Positions 7,413 through 16,419 of a stretch of 40,410 bases of DNA are shown here, piece after piece. The stretch is from positions 1 through 40,410 of the forward strand of contig NZ_BJKP01000032.1 in NCBI RefSeq assembly GCF_008974145.1, read 5' to 3'. Source of the stretch: Microcystis aeruginosa NIES-4325 (GTDB lineage Bacteria; Cyanobacteriota; Cyanobacteriia; Cyanobacteriales; Microcystaceae). Numbering within the stretch: position 1 is the stretch's first letter; every line of letters starts with the position of its first letter. The notes beneath the pieces are model-generated. The model did no database searches, was not told where the DNA came from, and was given only the letters and a program-made list of their open reading frames with translations. The translations under genes were made by a program, and so were the position numbers.

Positions 7413-8270
7413 ATGCCCTGCAAATGCTTCCAGATCAAATTTTGGGGAGTACGGGGAAGTGTTCCCTGTCCTGGTTCGGAAACCGTTCGTTATGGTGGTA
7501 ATACTTCCTGCGTGGAGATGCAAGTCGCTGGAGAAAGATTAATCTTTGACGGTGGTACGGGGTTACGCGCCCTAGGACAGTCTTTGATGGCAGAAAGTCC
7601 AGCGAAAGCCTATTTATTTTTCACTCACTCCCATTGGGATCATATTCAGGGTTTTCCTTTTTTTATCCCCGCTTTTATCAGGGGCAATACTTTTAAAATA
7701 TATGGGGTTTCCTCTGCCAACGGGACAACCATAAAGCAAAGATTAGACGATCAGATGTCACATCCTAATTTTCCCGTGCCTTTGCAGACTATGGGATCCG
7801 ATTTAGAATTTTATAATCTAGAAATGGGCGAAACCCTCTACTGTGGGGATGTCAGCGTCGAAACCCGTCCTTTAAATCATCTGGGAGAAGCGGTGGGTTA
7901 TCGGGTAAATTGGCAGGATTTATCGGCAGCTTATATTACCGATACCGAACATTTTTCCGATCGCCTTGATGATAACGTTCTGGCTTTGGCCTGGCAAGCG
8001 GATGTCATGATTATTGATGCTACCTACACCGATGAGGAATACAACGATCCTAAGTATTCTAAGGTGGGTTGGGGTCATTCCACTTGGCAGCAGGCAGTCA
8101 AAATCGCTAAGACAGCGCAAGTTAAGCAGTTAGTTCTCTTTCATCACGATCCCGCCCATAATGATGATTTTCTCGATCTCATTGGGGAAGAGGCAAGAAA
8201 GATTTTCCCTGAAACTATTCTCGCTCAGGAAGGACTCTCGATCGAACTACAAATTCACCATCAGAAGTAG
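7413..8270 (+). CDS. MBL-fold metallo-hydrolase
   Basis: A 285-residue metallo-beta-lactamase-fold protein. The zinc-binding motif H-x-H-x-D-H is present as HSHWDH (72-77), with the preceding FDGGTGLRALG strand-turn (45-55), further ligands likely in PLNHLGE (about 149-155) and IDATYTDEEY (about 203-212), and HH near FHHDPAH (about 248-254). It resembles the PhnP/RNase Z-like branch in which such enzymes cleave phosphodiesters or cyclic nucleotides; the true substrate is not evident. GAGG about 14 bp upstream fits the ATG at 7413. The N-terminal CKC is unusual but within the family's variation. It stands alone between a MITE and an empty stretch. Confidence 0.85.
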   Translation: MPCKCFQIKFWGVRGSVPCPGSETVRYGGNTSCVEMQVAGERLIFDGGTGLRALGQSLMAESPAKAYLFFTHSHWDHIQGFPFFIPAFIRGNTFKIYGVSSANGTTIKQRLDDQMSHPNFPVPLQTMGSDLEFYNLEMGETLYCGDVSVETRPLNHLGEAVGYRVNWQDLSAAYITDTEHFSDRLDDNVLALAWQADVMIIDATYTDEEYNDPKYSKVGWGHSTWQQAVKIAKTAQVKQLVLFHHDPAHNDDFLDLIGEEARKIFPETILAQEGLSIELQIHHQK

Positions 8271-8563
8271 CTAGAAATTTATCCAAACCTAAATCAATCC
8301 CTAAGGGATGTCCTTGAAAGAGAACATTAGGGACATTGACCTTTTATGGCATTGAAAGCATCATAAAGTATCCGGATGCTCGCCTGACAATCTGGGCTTA
8401 TTTAATTTCAAAACCTTACTGCTTATCTTTATTCCCAGGTTATCCACACAGAATATCAAGTTGTATTAGTTGACTCCAGATGGTCGGTTTTATTTATTTG
8501 TCACCATTCATCTCTCTAACGGGAGTCCTCTTGCGACCTTAAGATAGATTTACCAGAAAATAC
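8271..8563. other. Intergenic region without a recognised gene
   Basis: About 290 bp between the hydrolase and the convergent cobM gene. Both strands carry many stops, and no hairpin with a T-run is obvious. It contains GACATTGACC and other strings that look like worn-down element sequence, but nothing I can name. Confidence 0.35.
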
Positions 8564-9352
8564 CTAAGGATGAGGACGGAAAAGATGGGAATGTTGCGGG
8601 TGATAAAGTTGCGATCGAGTTCCTCTAATCTGGTTTAAAGCGGGACTAATTAAATAAAGGGTAGTTCTAGTTAAATTTTCTCGATGGGTTAGTTGGGCCA
8701 TCTCTGACAGGGGGACAACCCAGATTTTTTCGTCGGGCCAACCGAGACGGAAACAAACGGCCACCTGTTGCTTTGGTGGGTAGTGTTGTAGAAGTTTTTC
8801 CTGGGCTTTGTCAATGTGACGGGCGGCTAAATATAGGCATAAACTAGCTTTATGGGCGGCTAAAGAGGCTAATTCTTCACTTTCTGGTATATGAGATGCT
8901 TTCCCTTCCACCCGGGTTAGAATAATTGTCTGGACTAATTCCGGAATCGTTAATTCTAGGGCTAATTTGGCCGCTAATCCTTGAAAGGCACTAATGCCGG
9001 GGATTAGCTGAAAGGGGATATCTGCTGCTGTCAAAAGATGAATTTGTTCTTGGATGGCACTATAGAGACTTAAATCCCCCGATTGCAGTCGCACCACCGC
9101 TAAACCCTGACGCACGCGATCAATCATTAAAGGGATAATTTCCTCCAGGGTGATGCTACTGGTGGGAATTAACTCGGCATCTTTACGGGTATCCTCAAGA
9201 ATCTGTTTGGGGACGAGGGAATCAGCAAAGAGGATAACATCGGCTTTTTGGAGAATTTTATAGGCTTTTACCGTCAATAATTCCGGATCTCCAGGGCCAG
9301 CACCAATAAAGTAAACGGCCGGGGGGAGAGGAGAGGAGTCAATTAAAGTCAT
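8564..9352 (-). CDS. cobM: Precorrin-4 / cobalt-precorrin-4 C11-methyltransferase
   Basis: This 262-residue SAM-dependent methyltransferase adds the C11 methyl group in the corrin ring of cobalamin (B12) synthesis. Family marks are the N-terminal glycine-rich loop VYFIGAGPGDPELLT (13-27), ILFADSLVP, VVRLQSGDLSLYSAI (about 86-100) with the GD-x-S pattern, and PGISAFQGLAA (about 118-128). Cyanobacteria use the cobalt-early route and the CbiF/CobM enzymes are homologous, so either name applies. The ATG at 9352 is embedded in the repeated string GGATTTAGTATGA (see repeats), so the gene's first bases touch a repeat end. A stand-alone gene here, with no other cobalamin genes in view. Confidence 0.9.
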   Translation of the reverse strand: MTLIDSSPLPPAVYFIGAGPGDPELLTVKAYKILQKADVILFADSLVPKQILEDTRKDAELIPTSSITLEEIIPLMIDRVRQGLAVVRLQSGDLSLYSAIQEQIHLLTAADIPFQLIPGISAFQGLAAKLALELTIPELVQTIILTRVEGKASHIPESEELASLAAHKASLCLYLAARHIDKAQEKLLQHYPPKQQVAVCFRLGWPDEKIWVVPLSEMAQLTHRENLTRTTLYLISPALNQIRGTRSQLYHPQHSHLFRPHP

Positions 9353-9511
9353 ACTAAATCCTGTTTAAAAGGGGTGTGGGGTGTGGGGTGTGGGGTGTGG
9401 GAATTATGAAGTGGGGAGAAGGGAGAAGGGAGAGGGGAGAGGGGAGAAGGGAGAATAAATAAAAACAATCTCCTGAATACTGAATCCTGTCTCCTGAATA
9501 CTGAATCCTAT
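9351..9511. repeat. Cluster of short tandem repeats upstream of dnaB
   Basis: In order: ATACTAAATCC (9351-9361), shared with 15308, 15399 and, reversed, 15488; TGGGGTG-type heptamers (9371-9401); GGAGAAG/GGAGAGG heptamers (about 9414-9454); and a 21-mer beginning CTCCTGAATACTGAATCC repeated twice at 9470-9490 and 9491-9511. The cluster separates cobM from dnaB and holds their divergent promoters, if any. Confidence 0.85.
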
Positions 9512-9586
9512 CATTAACCTGAACATTTGTATTTAATTAGGGTGAAACTGACTATAATTAATGATAAAGCACGGTCAGCATTGACA

Positions 9587-12205
9587 ATGATTAGCGATCA
9601 ATCCCTCCCCCCCCAAAATATTGAAGCGGAAGAATCTATCTTAGGTGGTATTTTACTAGACCCAAAAGCGTTAGGTAGAATCAGTGATTTTTTAATTCCA
9701 GAAGCTTTCTATGTGAAAACCCATCAAGATATTTATCGTGCGGCACTCGCTTTGCAAGGGAAGGGAAAACCGACGGATTTAATGACGGTTAGCAGTTGGT
9801 TACAGGATAATCATCTGTTGGAAGAAATCGGGGGAATGCCGCGATTGTTACAATTAATTGAGCGCACTGTCTCGGCCGCTAACATCGATCGCTATGCTGA
9901 ATTAGTGATGGATAAATATATGCGTCGTCAGTTAATTTCCACTGGGGGAGAAATTATCGAGTTAGCCAGGGATACGACGCTAGAATTAGAAAATGTTTTC
10001 GATGAATCGGAACAAAAGATTTTTCGTCTCACCCAAAAACGACCCCAAGAGGGTTTAATTTTTCTGGGGGATACTTTAATTGAAACTTTTAACGAAATTG
10101 AGAAAATGCAAGAGACGACCACTCTACCCGGTATCGAAACTCAATTTTATGATCTCGATGCGATGACCAGTGGTTTACAACCCTCGGATTTAGTTATTAT
10201 CGCAGGTAGGCCTTCCATGGGAAAAACTTCTTTTGCTCTTAATATTGCCTATAATATCGCTCAACAGAATTTACCTGTGGCTGTCTTTAGTTTGGAGATG
10301 TCCAAGGAACAATTAGCCCAACGTTTGTTATCGAATGAGGCTAAAATCGAAAGTAATCGGATTCGATCAGGCCGTTTGGGACAAAATGATTTAGAGAAGG
10401 TTCTTGGGGGACTAGAAAAGTTATTAAATTTGCCTATATATATCGATGACAGTGCTAATTTAAGTGTAATTCAAATGCGTTCCCAAGTGCGGCGTTTACA
10501 GACAGAAAAAAAGGGACAAATCGGATTAGTTTTAATCGATTATCTGCAATTAATGGAAGGAGGAGGTGATAATCGCGTTCAGGAACTTTCTAAAATTACC
10601 CGCAGTCTTAAGGGTTTAGCGAGAGAAATTCATGCTCCAGTAATTGCTCTTTCTCAGTTAAGTCGCGCTGTGGAATCTCGCAATAATAAAAGGCCGATGA
10701 TGTCCGATTTACGCGAGTCGGGATGTTTAGCAGGTGATAGTTTAGTTGAGTTAGCCGATCCTCGTGCTAAAGTGCCAATTTGTGAGTTAGTGAATTGCTC
10801 TAATTTTACGGTTTTTGCTCTTAATGAGGAAACAATGAAATTAGAAAAAGCACTGGTAACTAAGGTCTTTTCCACAGGATTTAAGCCAGTTTTTCGATTA
10901 ACAACTCGTTTAGGCCGCACGATTAGAGCTACAGCCAATCATCAATTTTTGACTGTTCACGGTTGGCAAAGATTAGATGAATTAAATATCGGTAATTATA
11001 TCGCTTTACCTCGCTTTTTACCTAGTTCGCAATTACAAACTATGAGTAATACTGAATTAGCCTTATTAGGTCATCTAATTGGTGATGGATGTACCTTACC
11101 ACGTCATAGTGTTCAATATACGACTAAAGAGTTAGATTTAGCCAATTTAGTTGCTTCTTTAGCGATACAAGTATTTGATAATCGAATTAATCCTCGAATT
11201 AGTCCTGAACATCAATGGTATCAGGTTTATTTAGCAGCGAATTATCCCTTAACTCATAATATTAAAAATCCTATTTCTCAATGGTTAGAACGTCTAGGAG
11301 TTTGGGGGTTACGTTCGTATGAAAAATTCATTCCTCCTCAAGTTTTTGAGCAAACTCAATCAGCAATAGCCTTATTTTTACGTCATCTTTGGAGTACCGA
11401 TGGTTCCCTTAAATTGGTTCAAGGAAAATCACCTCGTCCTATCGCTTATTATTCTAGCAGTAGCTTAAGATTAGCTCAGGATGTACAATCGCTTTTACTA
11501 AGAGTAGAAATTAATGGAAAGCTATCGAAACACTCACAAACAGGAAAAGGACGAGATCAATACCATGTTACAATAACAGGTAAATCAGACTTGAAGAAAT
11601 TTACTGAGATTATCGGTGCTGTTGGCAGCTATAAAACCCAGTCTTTACAAGAAATAACTACTTATCTTCAAAATCACCAAGCTAATCCTAATAAGGATAT
11701 CATTCCTAACGATATCTGGCGACTATATGCTGTACCCGCTATGGAACAAAGTGGTTTAACTACACGACAAATGCAAGCTGCACTTGGTAATCAATATTGT
11801 GGGACAAGTTTATACAAATCAAACTTAAGTCGAGAAAGAGCCAATAAATTAGGAGACATTCTTGAATGTTCCCAAATACAGCACTTAGCTGATAGTCATA
11901 TTTACTGGGATGAAGTTATGGCAATTCAAGCGGATGGAGAGACAGAAGTGTATGATTTAACAGTAGATAAATTGCATAACTTTATTGCCAATAATATCAT
12001 CGTCCATAATAGTATCGAACAGGATGCGGATTTAATTATGATGTTATACAGAGATGAATATTATAACCCCGACAGTCCCGATCGAGGTGTGGCTGAAGTA
12101 ATTATTACTAAACACCGTAACGGTCCTACTGGCACAATTAAGCTACTTTTTCAACCAGAATTTACCAAGTTTCTCAATCTTAAACAAAGTCGCTCTAATT
12201 ATTAA
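9587..12205 (+). CDS. dnaB: Replicative DNA helicase DnaB with an in-frame intein
   Basis: DnaB is the hexameric helicase that unwinds DNA at the replication fork. From the ATG at 9587 the precursor is 872 residues; I prefer this start to the TTG at 9527 because MISDQSLPPQNIEAEESILGG is the standard N-terminus. The N-terminal primase-interacting domain spans about 10-150; the RecA-like ATPase follows with Walker A GRPSMGKT (207-214), VFSLEMSKEQ and the Walker B region LVLIDYLQLM. After RESG (376-379) the reading frame enters a 429-residue intein and resumes with SIEQDADLIMMLYRDEYY at 809. The spliced helicase would be 443 residues, the normal DnaB size. The gene starts after a repeat cluster; a glycosyltransferase gene begins 1 base after its stop. 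Confidence 0.96.
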   Translation: MISDQSLPPQNIEAEESILGGILLDPKALGRISDFLIPEAFYVKTHQDIYRAALALQGKGKPTDLMTVSSWLQDNHLLEEIGGMPRLLQLIERTVSAANIDRYAELVMDKYMRRQLISTGGEIIELARDTTLELENVFDESEQKIFRLTQKRPQEGLIFLGDTLIETFNEIEKMQETTTLPGIETQFYDLDAMTSGLQPSDLVIIAGRPSMGKTSFALNIAYNIAQQNLPVAVFSLEMSKEQLAQRLLSNEAKIESNRIRSGRLGQNDLEKVLGGLEKLLNLPIYIDDSANLSVIQMRSQVRRLQTEKKGQIGLVLIDYLQLMEGGGDNRVQELSKITRSLKGLAREIHAPVIALSQLSRAVESRNNKRPMMSDLRESGCLAGDSLVELADPRAKVPICELVNCSNFTVFALNEETMKLEKALVTKVFSTGFKPVFRLTTRLGRTIRATANHQFLTVHGWQRLDELNIGNYIALPRFLPSSQLQTMSNTELALLGHLIGDGCTLPRHSVQYTTKELDLANLVASLAIQVFDNRINPRISPEHQWYQVYLAANYPLTHNIKNPISQWLERLGVWGLRSYEKFIPPQVFEQTQSAIALFLRHLWSTDGSLKLVQGKSPRPIAYYSSSSLRLAQDVQSLLLRVEINGKLSKHSQTGKGRDQYHVTITGKSDLKKFTEIIGAVGSYKTQSLQEITTYLQNHQANPNKDIIPNDIWRLYAVPAMEQSGLTTRQMQAALGNQYCGTSLYKSNLSRERANKLGDILECSQIQHLADSHIYWDEVMAIQADGETEVYDLTVDKLHNFIANNIIVHNSIEQDADLIMMLYRDEYYNPDSPDRGVAEVIITKHRNGPTGTIKLLFQPEFTKFLNLKQSRSNY
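10724..12010 (+). mobile_element. DnaB intein with LAGLIDADG homing endonuclease domain
   Basis: The intein runs from Cys380 (CLAGDSLVEL) to Asn808 (IANNIIVHN) of the precursor, followed by Ser+1. Splicing motifs are present: nucleophilic Cys1, block B RATANHQFLT with the TxxH-type His, block F YDLTVDKLHNFIA and the penultimate His-Asn. The middle carries two dodecapeptide-like blocks, LLGHLIGDGC and LFLRHLWSTDGS, with their acidic residues, so the endonuclease may still be active. It sits between RESG and SIEQ in the ATPase domain, the same site as the well-known Synechocystis DnaB intein. All key residues look intact, so splicing is expected. Confidence 0.95.
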
Positions 12206-12206
12206 A

Positions 12207-13784
12207 ATGAAAGCAACTATTAATTATAAAAACCCCAATTGGCTCTTAATACTTTTGGCAATTATCCTAACTCTCGGTGTGGTTTTTCGTTTTGCAAATA
12301 TCGATAAAAAAATCTATTGGCATGATGAATCCTACACCACCATTAGAACCACTGGTTATCAAGCAAATGAAATCGCTGATACTATCTTTCAAAATCGTCT
12401 TTTATCTACCACAGAATTAGGAAAATTTCAACAACTGAAACCCGAAAGTAATGTTTTTGATACAATAAAATCTCTCGCTAAAGAAGACCCTCAACACCCA
12501 CCTTTATACTTTATTATCTCTCGCTATTGGGAAAAACTATTCGGTTTTTCTCCCGTTTCTTCCCGCAGTTTAGCGATTGTTTTTAGTCTTCTATCCCTCC
12601 CATTGATTTACCATCTATCCCTAGAATTATTTACATCAAAGTTAACGGCAATTTTAGCAGTAATTTTATTAGCACTCTCTCCAGTTGATATAATATTTGC
12701 TCAAATGTCTCGTCAGTATAGTCTTTTGGTTCTATTAACGATATTCAGTCAATTAATGCTGTTAAAATGCCTCAAAAAAAGAACTCTTGTTAATTGGTAT
12801 TTATACACCTTATCTAATACTCTCGGACTCTACACCCATCTCTTTTTTATTCTCAACTTATTTGCTCAGGCAGCTTTTCTACTTTGGTATCTTGTTATGA
12901 AACCAGAGCGAAAAAATAACTTGATATTTTTCCTGTTATCTGGGTTAACAATGATGATTTTATATATACCCTGGTTACAGGTTTTTTTAACTAACTCACA
13001 AAGAGCCTTTAACTCCACCAGTTGGGCTGCCGTTAACTATCTCGATTGGGGATTGTTCAGTAAATTATGGATATTAACTTTTACTTCTCTATTTAGCGAC
13101 AGCGATTTTGGTTTTAATAACATCTTCACCTATATATATAGACTAATTTTTTTAATCTTAATTATCTATGCTTTTAAGCGACTTTATCGCTACAATAACC
13201 CCATAGCTTTTACTTTTATGATTACCTCAACCCTAGTACCTTTCCTAGCTTTAGTCATTCCCGATCTAATTTTGACCACCACTAGATCAACTGTCACCCG
13301 TTATCTAATTGCGACCTTTCCCACTATCTATATAACTGTAGCTTTTTTCCTGTCACAATTGCTTAATCAAGGTAAAATTTTAGGTAAAATTATCTTGACT
13401 TTTTTGTTAACTGCTAGTATAATATCGAACTTTAACAATGCTCTTTCCGAAACCAGTTGGGCAAAAGTTCCTAGTTATTGGAATGGCGAAGTTGCCAGAA
13501 AAATCAATGCTGTACCCAATGCCATTATTATCAGCGACGAAGGTAATGACTGGACTAACTTAGGTGATTTGCTTTCTCTTAATTATCGTCTTAATGCTGA
13601 TGTACAATACTTCCTGACTACCACTAACCCCGATACCGATAAGTTAAAAGAAGTCCTAGAAATTCCCCAGGTCAACTTCTTTCTTTTTCGTCCTTCCAAT
13701 CGGTTATTACTAGCCCTAGATCAATTCGATATTCGTCTTGATTATTTCTATCCTCAAGGTCAATTGTCGCGAGTCAGGAAATAG
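12207..13784 (+). CDS. GT39-like membrane glycosyltransferase
   Basis: A 525-residue integral membrane protein of the GT-C type (dolichyl-phosphate-mannose-protein mannosyltransferase/ArnT-like, PMT_2). A first helix (13-30) is followed by a large loop with WHDESYTT (about 38-45), where the acidic pair is the place of the catalytic Asp/Glu in this fold. About ten further helices follow, then a soluble tail (about 435-525). Such enzymes transfer sugars from polyprenyl-phosphate carriers to protein, lipid or glycan at the outer face of the inner membrane; the acceptor is unknown. It starts 1 base after the dnaB stop, so it may be read through from dnaB, though it also could have its own promoter within dnaB. 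A+T content appears higher than in the neighbours. Confidence 0.8.
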   Translation: MKATINYKNPNWLLILLAIILTLGVVFRFANIDKKIYWHDESYTTIRTTGYQANEIADTIFQNRLLSTTELGKFQQLKPESNVFDTIKSLAKEDPQHPPLYFIISRYWEKLFGFSPVSSRSLAIVFSLLSLPLIYHLSLELFTSKLTAILAVILLALSPVDIIFAQMSRQYSLLVLLTIFSQLMLLKCLKKRTLVNWYLYTLSNTLGLYTHLFFILNLFAQAAFLLWYLVMKPERKNNLIFFLLSGLTMMILYIPWLQVFLTNSQRAFNSTSWAAVNYLDWGLFSKLWILTFTSLFSDSDFGFNNIFTYIYRLIFLILIIYAFKRLYRYNNPIAFTFMITSTLVPFLALVIPDLILTTTRSTVTRYLIATFPTIYITVAFFLSQLLNQGKILGKIILTFLLTASIISNFNNALSETSWAKVPSYWNGEVARKINAVPNAIIISDEGNDWTNLGDLLSLNYRLNADVQYFLTTTNPDTDKLKEVLEIPQVNFFLFRPSNRLLLALDQFDIRLDYFYPQGQLSRVRK

Positions 13785-13966
13785 GCAAATATTTAAGTAG
13801 TAGGACAAAATTAACCTCTTGCTTAGGATAGGCACTCATGCAAGAGATGGTTAGATATGTCTAATTAATTGTGTCTAGCTATATATTTTTGGTGAATCTA
13901 GCCTGAAATATTTGAGCAAAGCTGGTATTATAACCAGTTAAAACCGTTAATCGTCACCTTAAAGAA

Positions 13967-15283
13967 ATGACTTTTCTAATTCCGACTAGCGTTTGGCGGC
14001 AAATTCTTAAAAAGCTCCCTATACTACTATTCTTAGCATCTTTTCTAATAGTCGTATTCTTAGGCTATTTTTCTGCCGCTTTCTCTCAAAGTCGAGATCC
14101 TGATATCCGCGGTGTTTGGATCACCACCAACGATACTGCGATGCTGATGGACAGGGATAAACGACAACAGGCGATCGAGCAATTAGTTAATCTTAATTTT
14201 AATGCTATCTATCCCGTGGTCTGGAACTCCGGTTATGCTCTCTATCCCAGTGCGATCGCCCAACGGGAAGGAATACAGCCTTTTGTGCCTACGGGAGCGC
14301 AGGGACAAGATATCTTGGCAGAATTGGTGGAACAAACCCGTGGCAGGGGATTATTGGTCATTCCTTGGTTTGAATTCGGATTTATGGCTCCTCCCACCTC
14401 AGAATTAGCCTTAAAACATCAGGACTGGTTAACCCAAAAACGTGACGGGGGGACCACTTGGGTGGGGGCAGCCGGTGAGGTGGTGTGGTTGAATCCTTTC
14501 CGTCCCGAAGTGCAGAATTTTCTGCGGGAGTTAGTCTTGGAAGTAGTGGGACAATACGATATTAACGGCATCCAATTCGACGATCATCTGAGTTTACCAA
14601 ACGAATTCGGCTATGATCCCTATACTATCGCTCTTTATCAACAGGAAACCGAAAAAACGCCCCCAGCTAACCCCCGGGATCCCGAATGGACAAAATGGCG
14701 GGCCGATAAAATCACTGCTTTTCTGGCTAATCTCAAAGAATCAATTCAGGCAATTAAACCGAATATACTGCTTTCGATCGCCCCTAATCCCTACGAATTC
14801 GCCTATAATGGTCATCTACAGGATTGGCTCGGTTGGGTGCGGCAAGGATTAGTCGATGAGTTAATCGTACAGGTTTATCGTCCCGATCTGCCCAGTTTTC
14901 TCAAACAATTAGAGCGTCCCGAAATTCAGGAAACCCAGCAAACTATCCCCACCGGTGTGGGAGTTTTAACCGGTTTACGCAATCGACCGATTGCCCTACA
15001 CTTTATTGAAGAAAAGGTATTGGCTGCTCGTCAACGGGGTTTAGGGGTGATTTTCTTCTTTTATGAAAGTCTCTGGCAGCAAGCTTTGGAACCTCCAGAA
15101 ACCAGAAAAGCGGCAATTCAAGCGATGTTTTCGCAACCCATCACTCCCCGTCTTCCCGTGCTGGAAAATATTCCTTTGATTAGTACACCTGAACCTATTG
15201 ACCAGCCAGAACTAACCCCCACACCTCCCCCCTTAGCGCCGGACGGGATCGAAATTCCTGTAATTCCCCCTCCGGGTAGTTAA
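13967..15283 (+). CDS. GHL10-type glycoside hydrolase-like protein (DUF187), membrane-anchored or secreted
   Basis: A 438-residue protein with an N-terminal hydrophobic segment (about 18-42, ending SAAFSQS) that is a signal peptide or membrane anchor. The main domain (about 45-385) is a TIM-barrel-like glycosidase of the 'family 10 glycosylhydrolase' (GHL10) group: DIRGVWITTNDTAML at the first strand, NFNAIYPVVWNSGYALYPS, IPWFEFGFM, and GIQFDDHLSLP, in which the Asp pair is at the expected catalytic strand end. The C-terminus is proline-rich (PELTPTPPPLAPDG) and probably extends into the periplasm or cell wall. The likely substrate is a cell-surface polysaccharide or peptidoglycan, which cannot be settled here. 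Intact, with 182 bp upstream that include a CTCTTGC/GCAAGAG inverted repeat (13816-13846). Confidence 0.85.
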   Translation: MTFLIPTSVWRQILKKLPILLFLASFLIVVFLGYFSAAFSQSRDPDIRGVWITTNDTAMLMDRDKRQQAIEQLVNLNFNAIYPVVWNSGYALYPSAIAQREGIQPFVPTGAQGQDILAELVEQTRGRGLLVIPWFEFGFMAPPTSELALKHQDWLTQKRDGGTTWVGAAGEVVWLNPFRPEVQNFLRELVLEVVGQYDINGIQFDDHLSLPNEFGYDPYTIALYQQETEKTPPANPRDPEWTKWRADKITAFLANLKESIQAIKPNILLSIAPNPYEFAYNGHLQDWLGWVRQGLVDELIVQVYRPDLPSFLKQLERPEIQETQQTIPTGVGVLTGLRNRPIALHFIEEKVLAARQRGLGVIFFFYESLWQQALEPPETRKAAIQAMFSQPITPRLPVLENIPLISTPEPIDQPELTPTPPPLAPDGIEIPVIPPPGS

Positions 15284-15354
15284 TAGCAATTTTTGCCCAT
15301 CAAAATTATACTAAATCCTGTGTAAAAGGTATAGGAGAGTGGCGGTTTTTTTTC

Positions 15355-15398
15355 AGTGATCAGTAAACAGTAAACAGTGAAATAAAAACTCACATCTG
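15355..15398. repeat. Dispersed repeat, second copy of the 2365 sequence
   Basis: Cagtgatcagtaaacagtaa followed by aactcacatctgata nearly duplicates 2365-2416. It abuts an ATACTAAATCC-ended element and lies in a 270-bp gap with no gene. Confidence 0.8.
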
Positions 15399-15498
15399 AT
15401 ACTAAATCCTGTTATTAAAAACTGATTATTTATTTCCCCTTTTGCCTGTTGCCTTTTGCCTCTCCTCATAACTAGCCTGTACTCAACGGATTTAGTAT
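15399..15498. mobile_element. 100-bp inverted-repeat element with ATACTAAATCC ends
   Basis: ATACTAAATCC (15399-15409) and GGATTTAGTAT (15488-15498) are perfect 11-bp inverted repeats bounding exactly 100 bp without a gene. The same end appears alone at 15308-15318 and at 9351-9361, so this looks like a second MITE family or the worn ends of an insertion sequence. Confidence 0.65.
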
Positions 15499-15553
15499 GA
15501 TTAAATGCTGACAGCTAAAAAGCTTGTCAAGATTGCAGAGAAGCAGCATTTAT

Positions 15554-16419
15554 TCAGAGTAAATCTTTCAGTCCTACGGTGATATAATTTTGATTTTGAT
15601 TGGTATTTTTGATAAACTTAACAACGATTTTATCTCGTTCTTCTAATAGGGTTTCTAGGGTTAATAAATTTGATGTTGTAGATTGAGAGAGAATTTTATA
15701 TAAGGTACTCTCCCCCCGATTATAGTCTGGCTCATTTTCCTTGGCAATATCACTATCTTTAATTTCGTTGCGATTATAAAAAATGATTCCTCTGAAATGC
15801 ACACATATTTCTGTATCTTGATAGTTTTTCTGGGGATTAGCATGATTATTGAGAGTCAGAAGCATATAGATTCTATTCATCCCGCTTTGAAATTTACCAG
15901 CAATCTGCTTTAATGTGCTTTCTTTGTCTTTTTTTGCCTGTAGGGATGCTTTGAGTTCAACTAAACAAATTTGCAGATGATAATTGAGAATTTTACCCCC
16001 ATCATCGACTTTTCTCTGTAAAACTAATATATAGCGTTTCTGATTCACAAGAGGTACATTTACGATTATGAACAGCTTAATCAGCAAAGATTTAACTGTA
16101 CCGCACAGATGCGAGAACCGCTATAGCTTTTTCAGGGGTTTTGCCAAAAGCAGAGATACCGGGTAACTTTTCTTCTTCTTTTTCTTCTAAATTGATAACC
16201 CAGATTTTATCTACTTCTGTAGATATATTTTTGTCATTTTTAGACGATAACTGTAAGTGATTAATAACTACTTTCTTTAAATCGCTCTTATTTGTTTCTT
16301 GAATTTCAATATACGCATCCTGACTAAGGCAGATTTCTTCAATAAAACCCGATTTTTCTAAAGCTTGATGAAACTTTTGTCTAAGGAAAAAAATTTTTTT
16401 TTGAGTTAGACTTACTCAT
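15554..16419 (-). pseudogene. Broken PD-(D/E)xK-like protein, partner of the upstream ATPase
   Basis: From the ATG at 16419, which overlaps the reconstructed ATPase stop by 8 bases (ATGAGTAA), the frame reads MSKSNSKK, shifts at an A9T7 run (plus-strand 16387-16402), continues RQKFHQALEKSGFIEEICL and LPGISAFGKTPEKA, and is then interrupted by a 96-bp MITE (16030-16125). Removing 94 bp (element plus one TA) joins GKTPEKAI to LVLQRKVDDGG in frame, and removing one base of the homopolymer repairs the rest. The result is a 256-residue protein. D107-D108 followed by VELK (122-125) resembles the D...ExK core of PD-(D/E)xK nucleases; this is inference. The open 177-codon frame from 16087 has a false N-terminus made from MITE sequence. 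Confidence 0.7.
16030..16125. mobile_element. 96-bp MITE (copy 2), inserted in the nuclease-like gene
   Basis: Ends are TATAGCGTTTCT and AGAACCGCTATA, inverted repeats with one mismatch. It aligns without gaps to copy 3 at 16500 with 19 differences in 96 bases (about 80% identity). Deleting it together with one TA target copy restores the interrupted reading frame, which fixes its borders. Confidence 0.88.

Noticed and set aside
8271-8563. Possible IS200/IS605-type remnant
   Set aside because: No transposase motif or end hairpin could be shown.
15661-16087. Natural N-terminus MLIKLFIIVNVPLVNQ for the nuclease-like protein
   Set aside because: These residues come from inside the 96-bp element; the true upstream part is on its other side.
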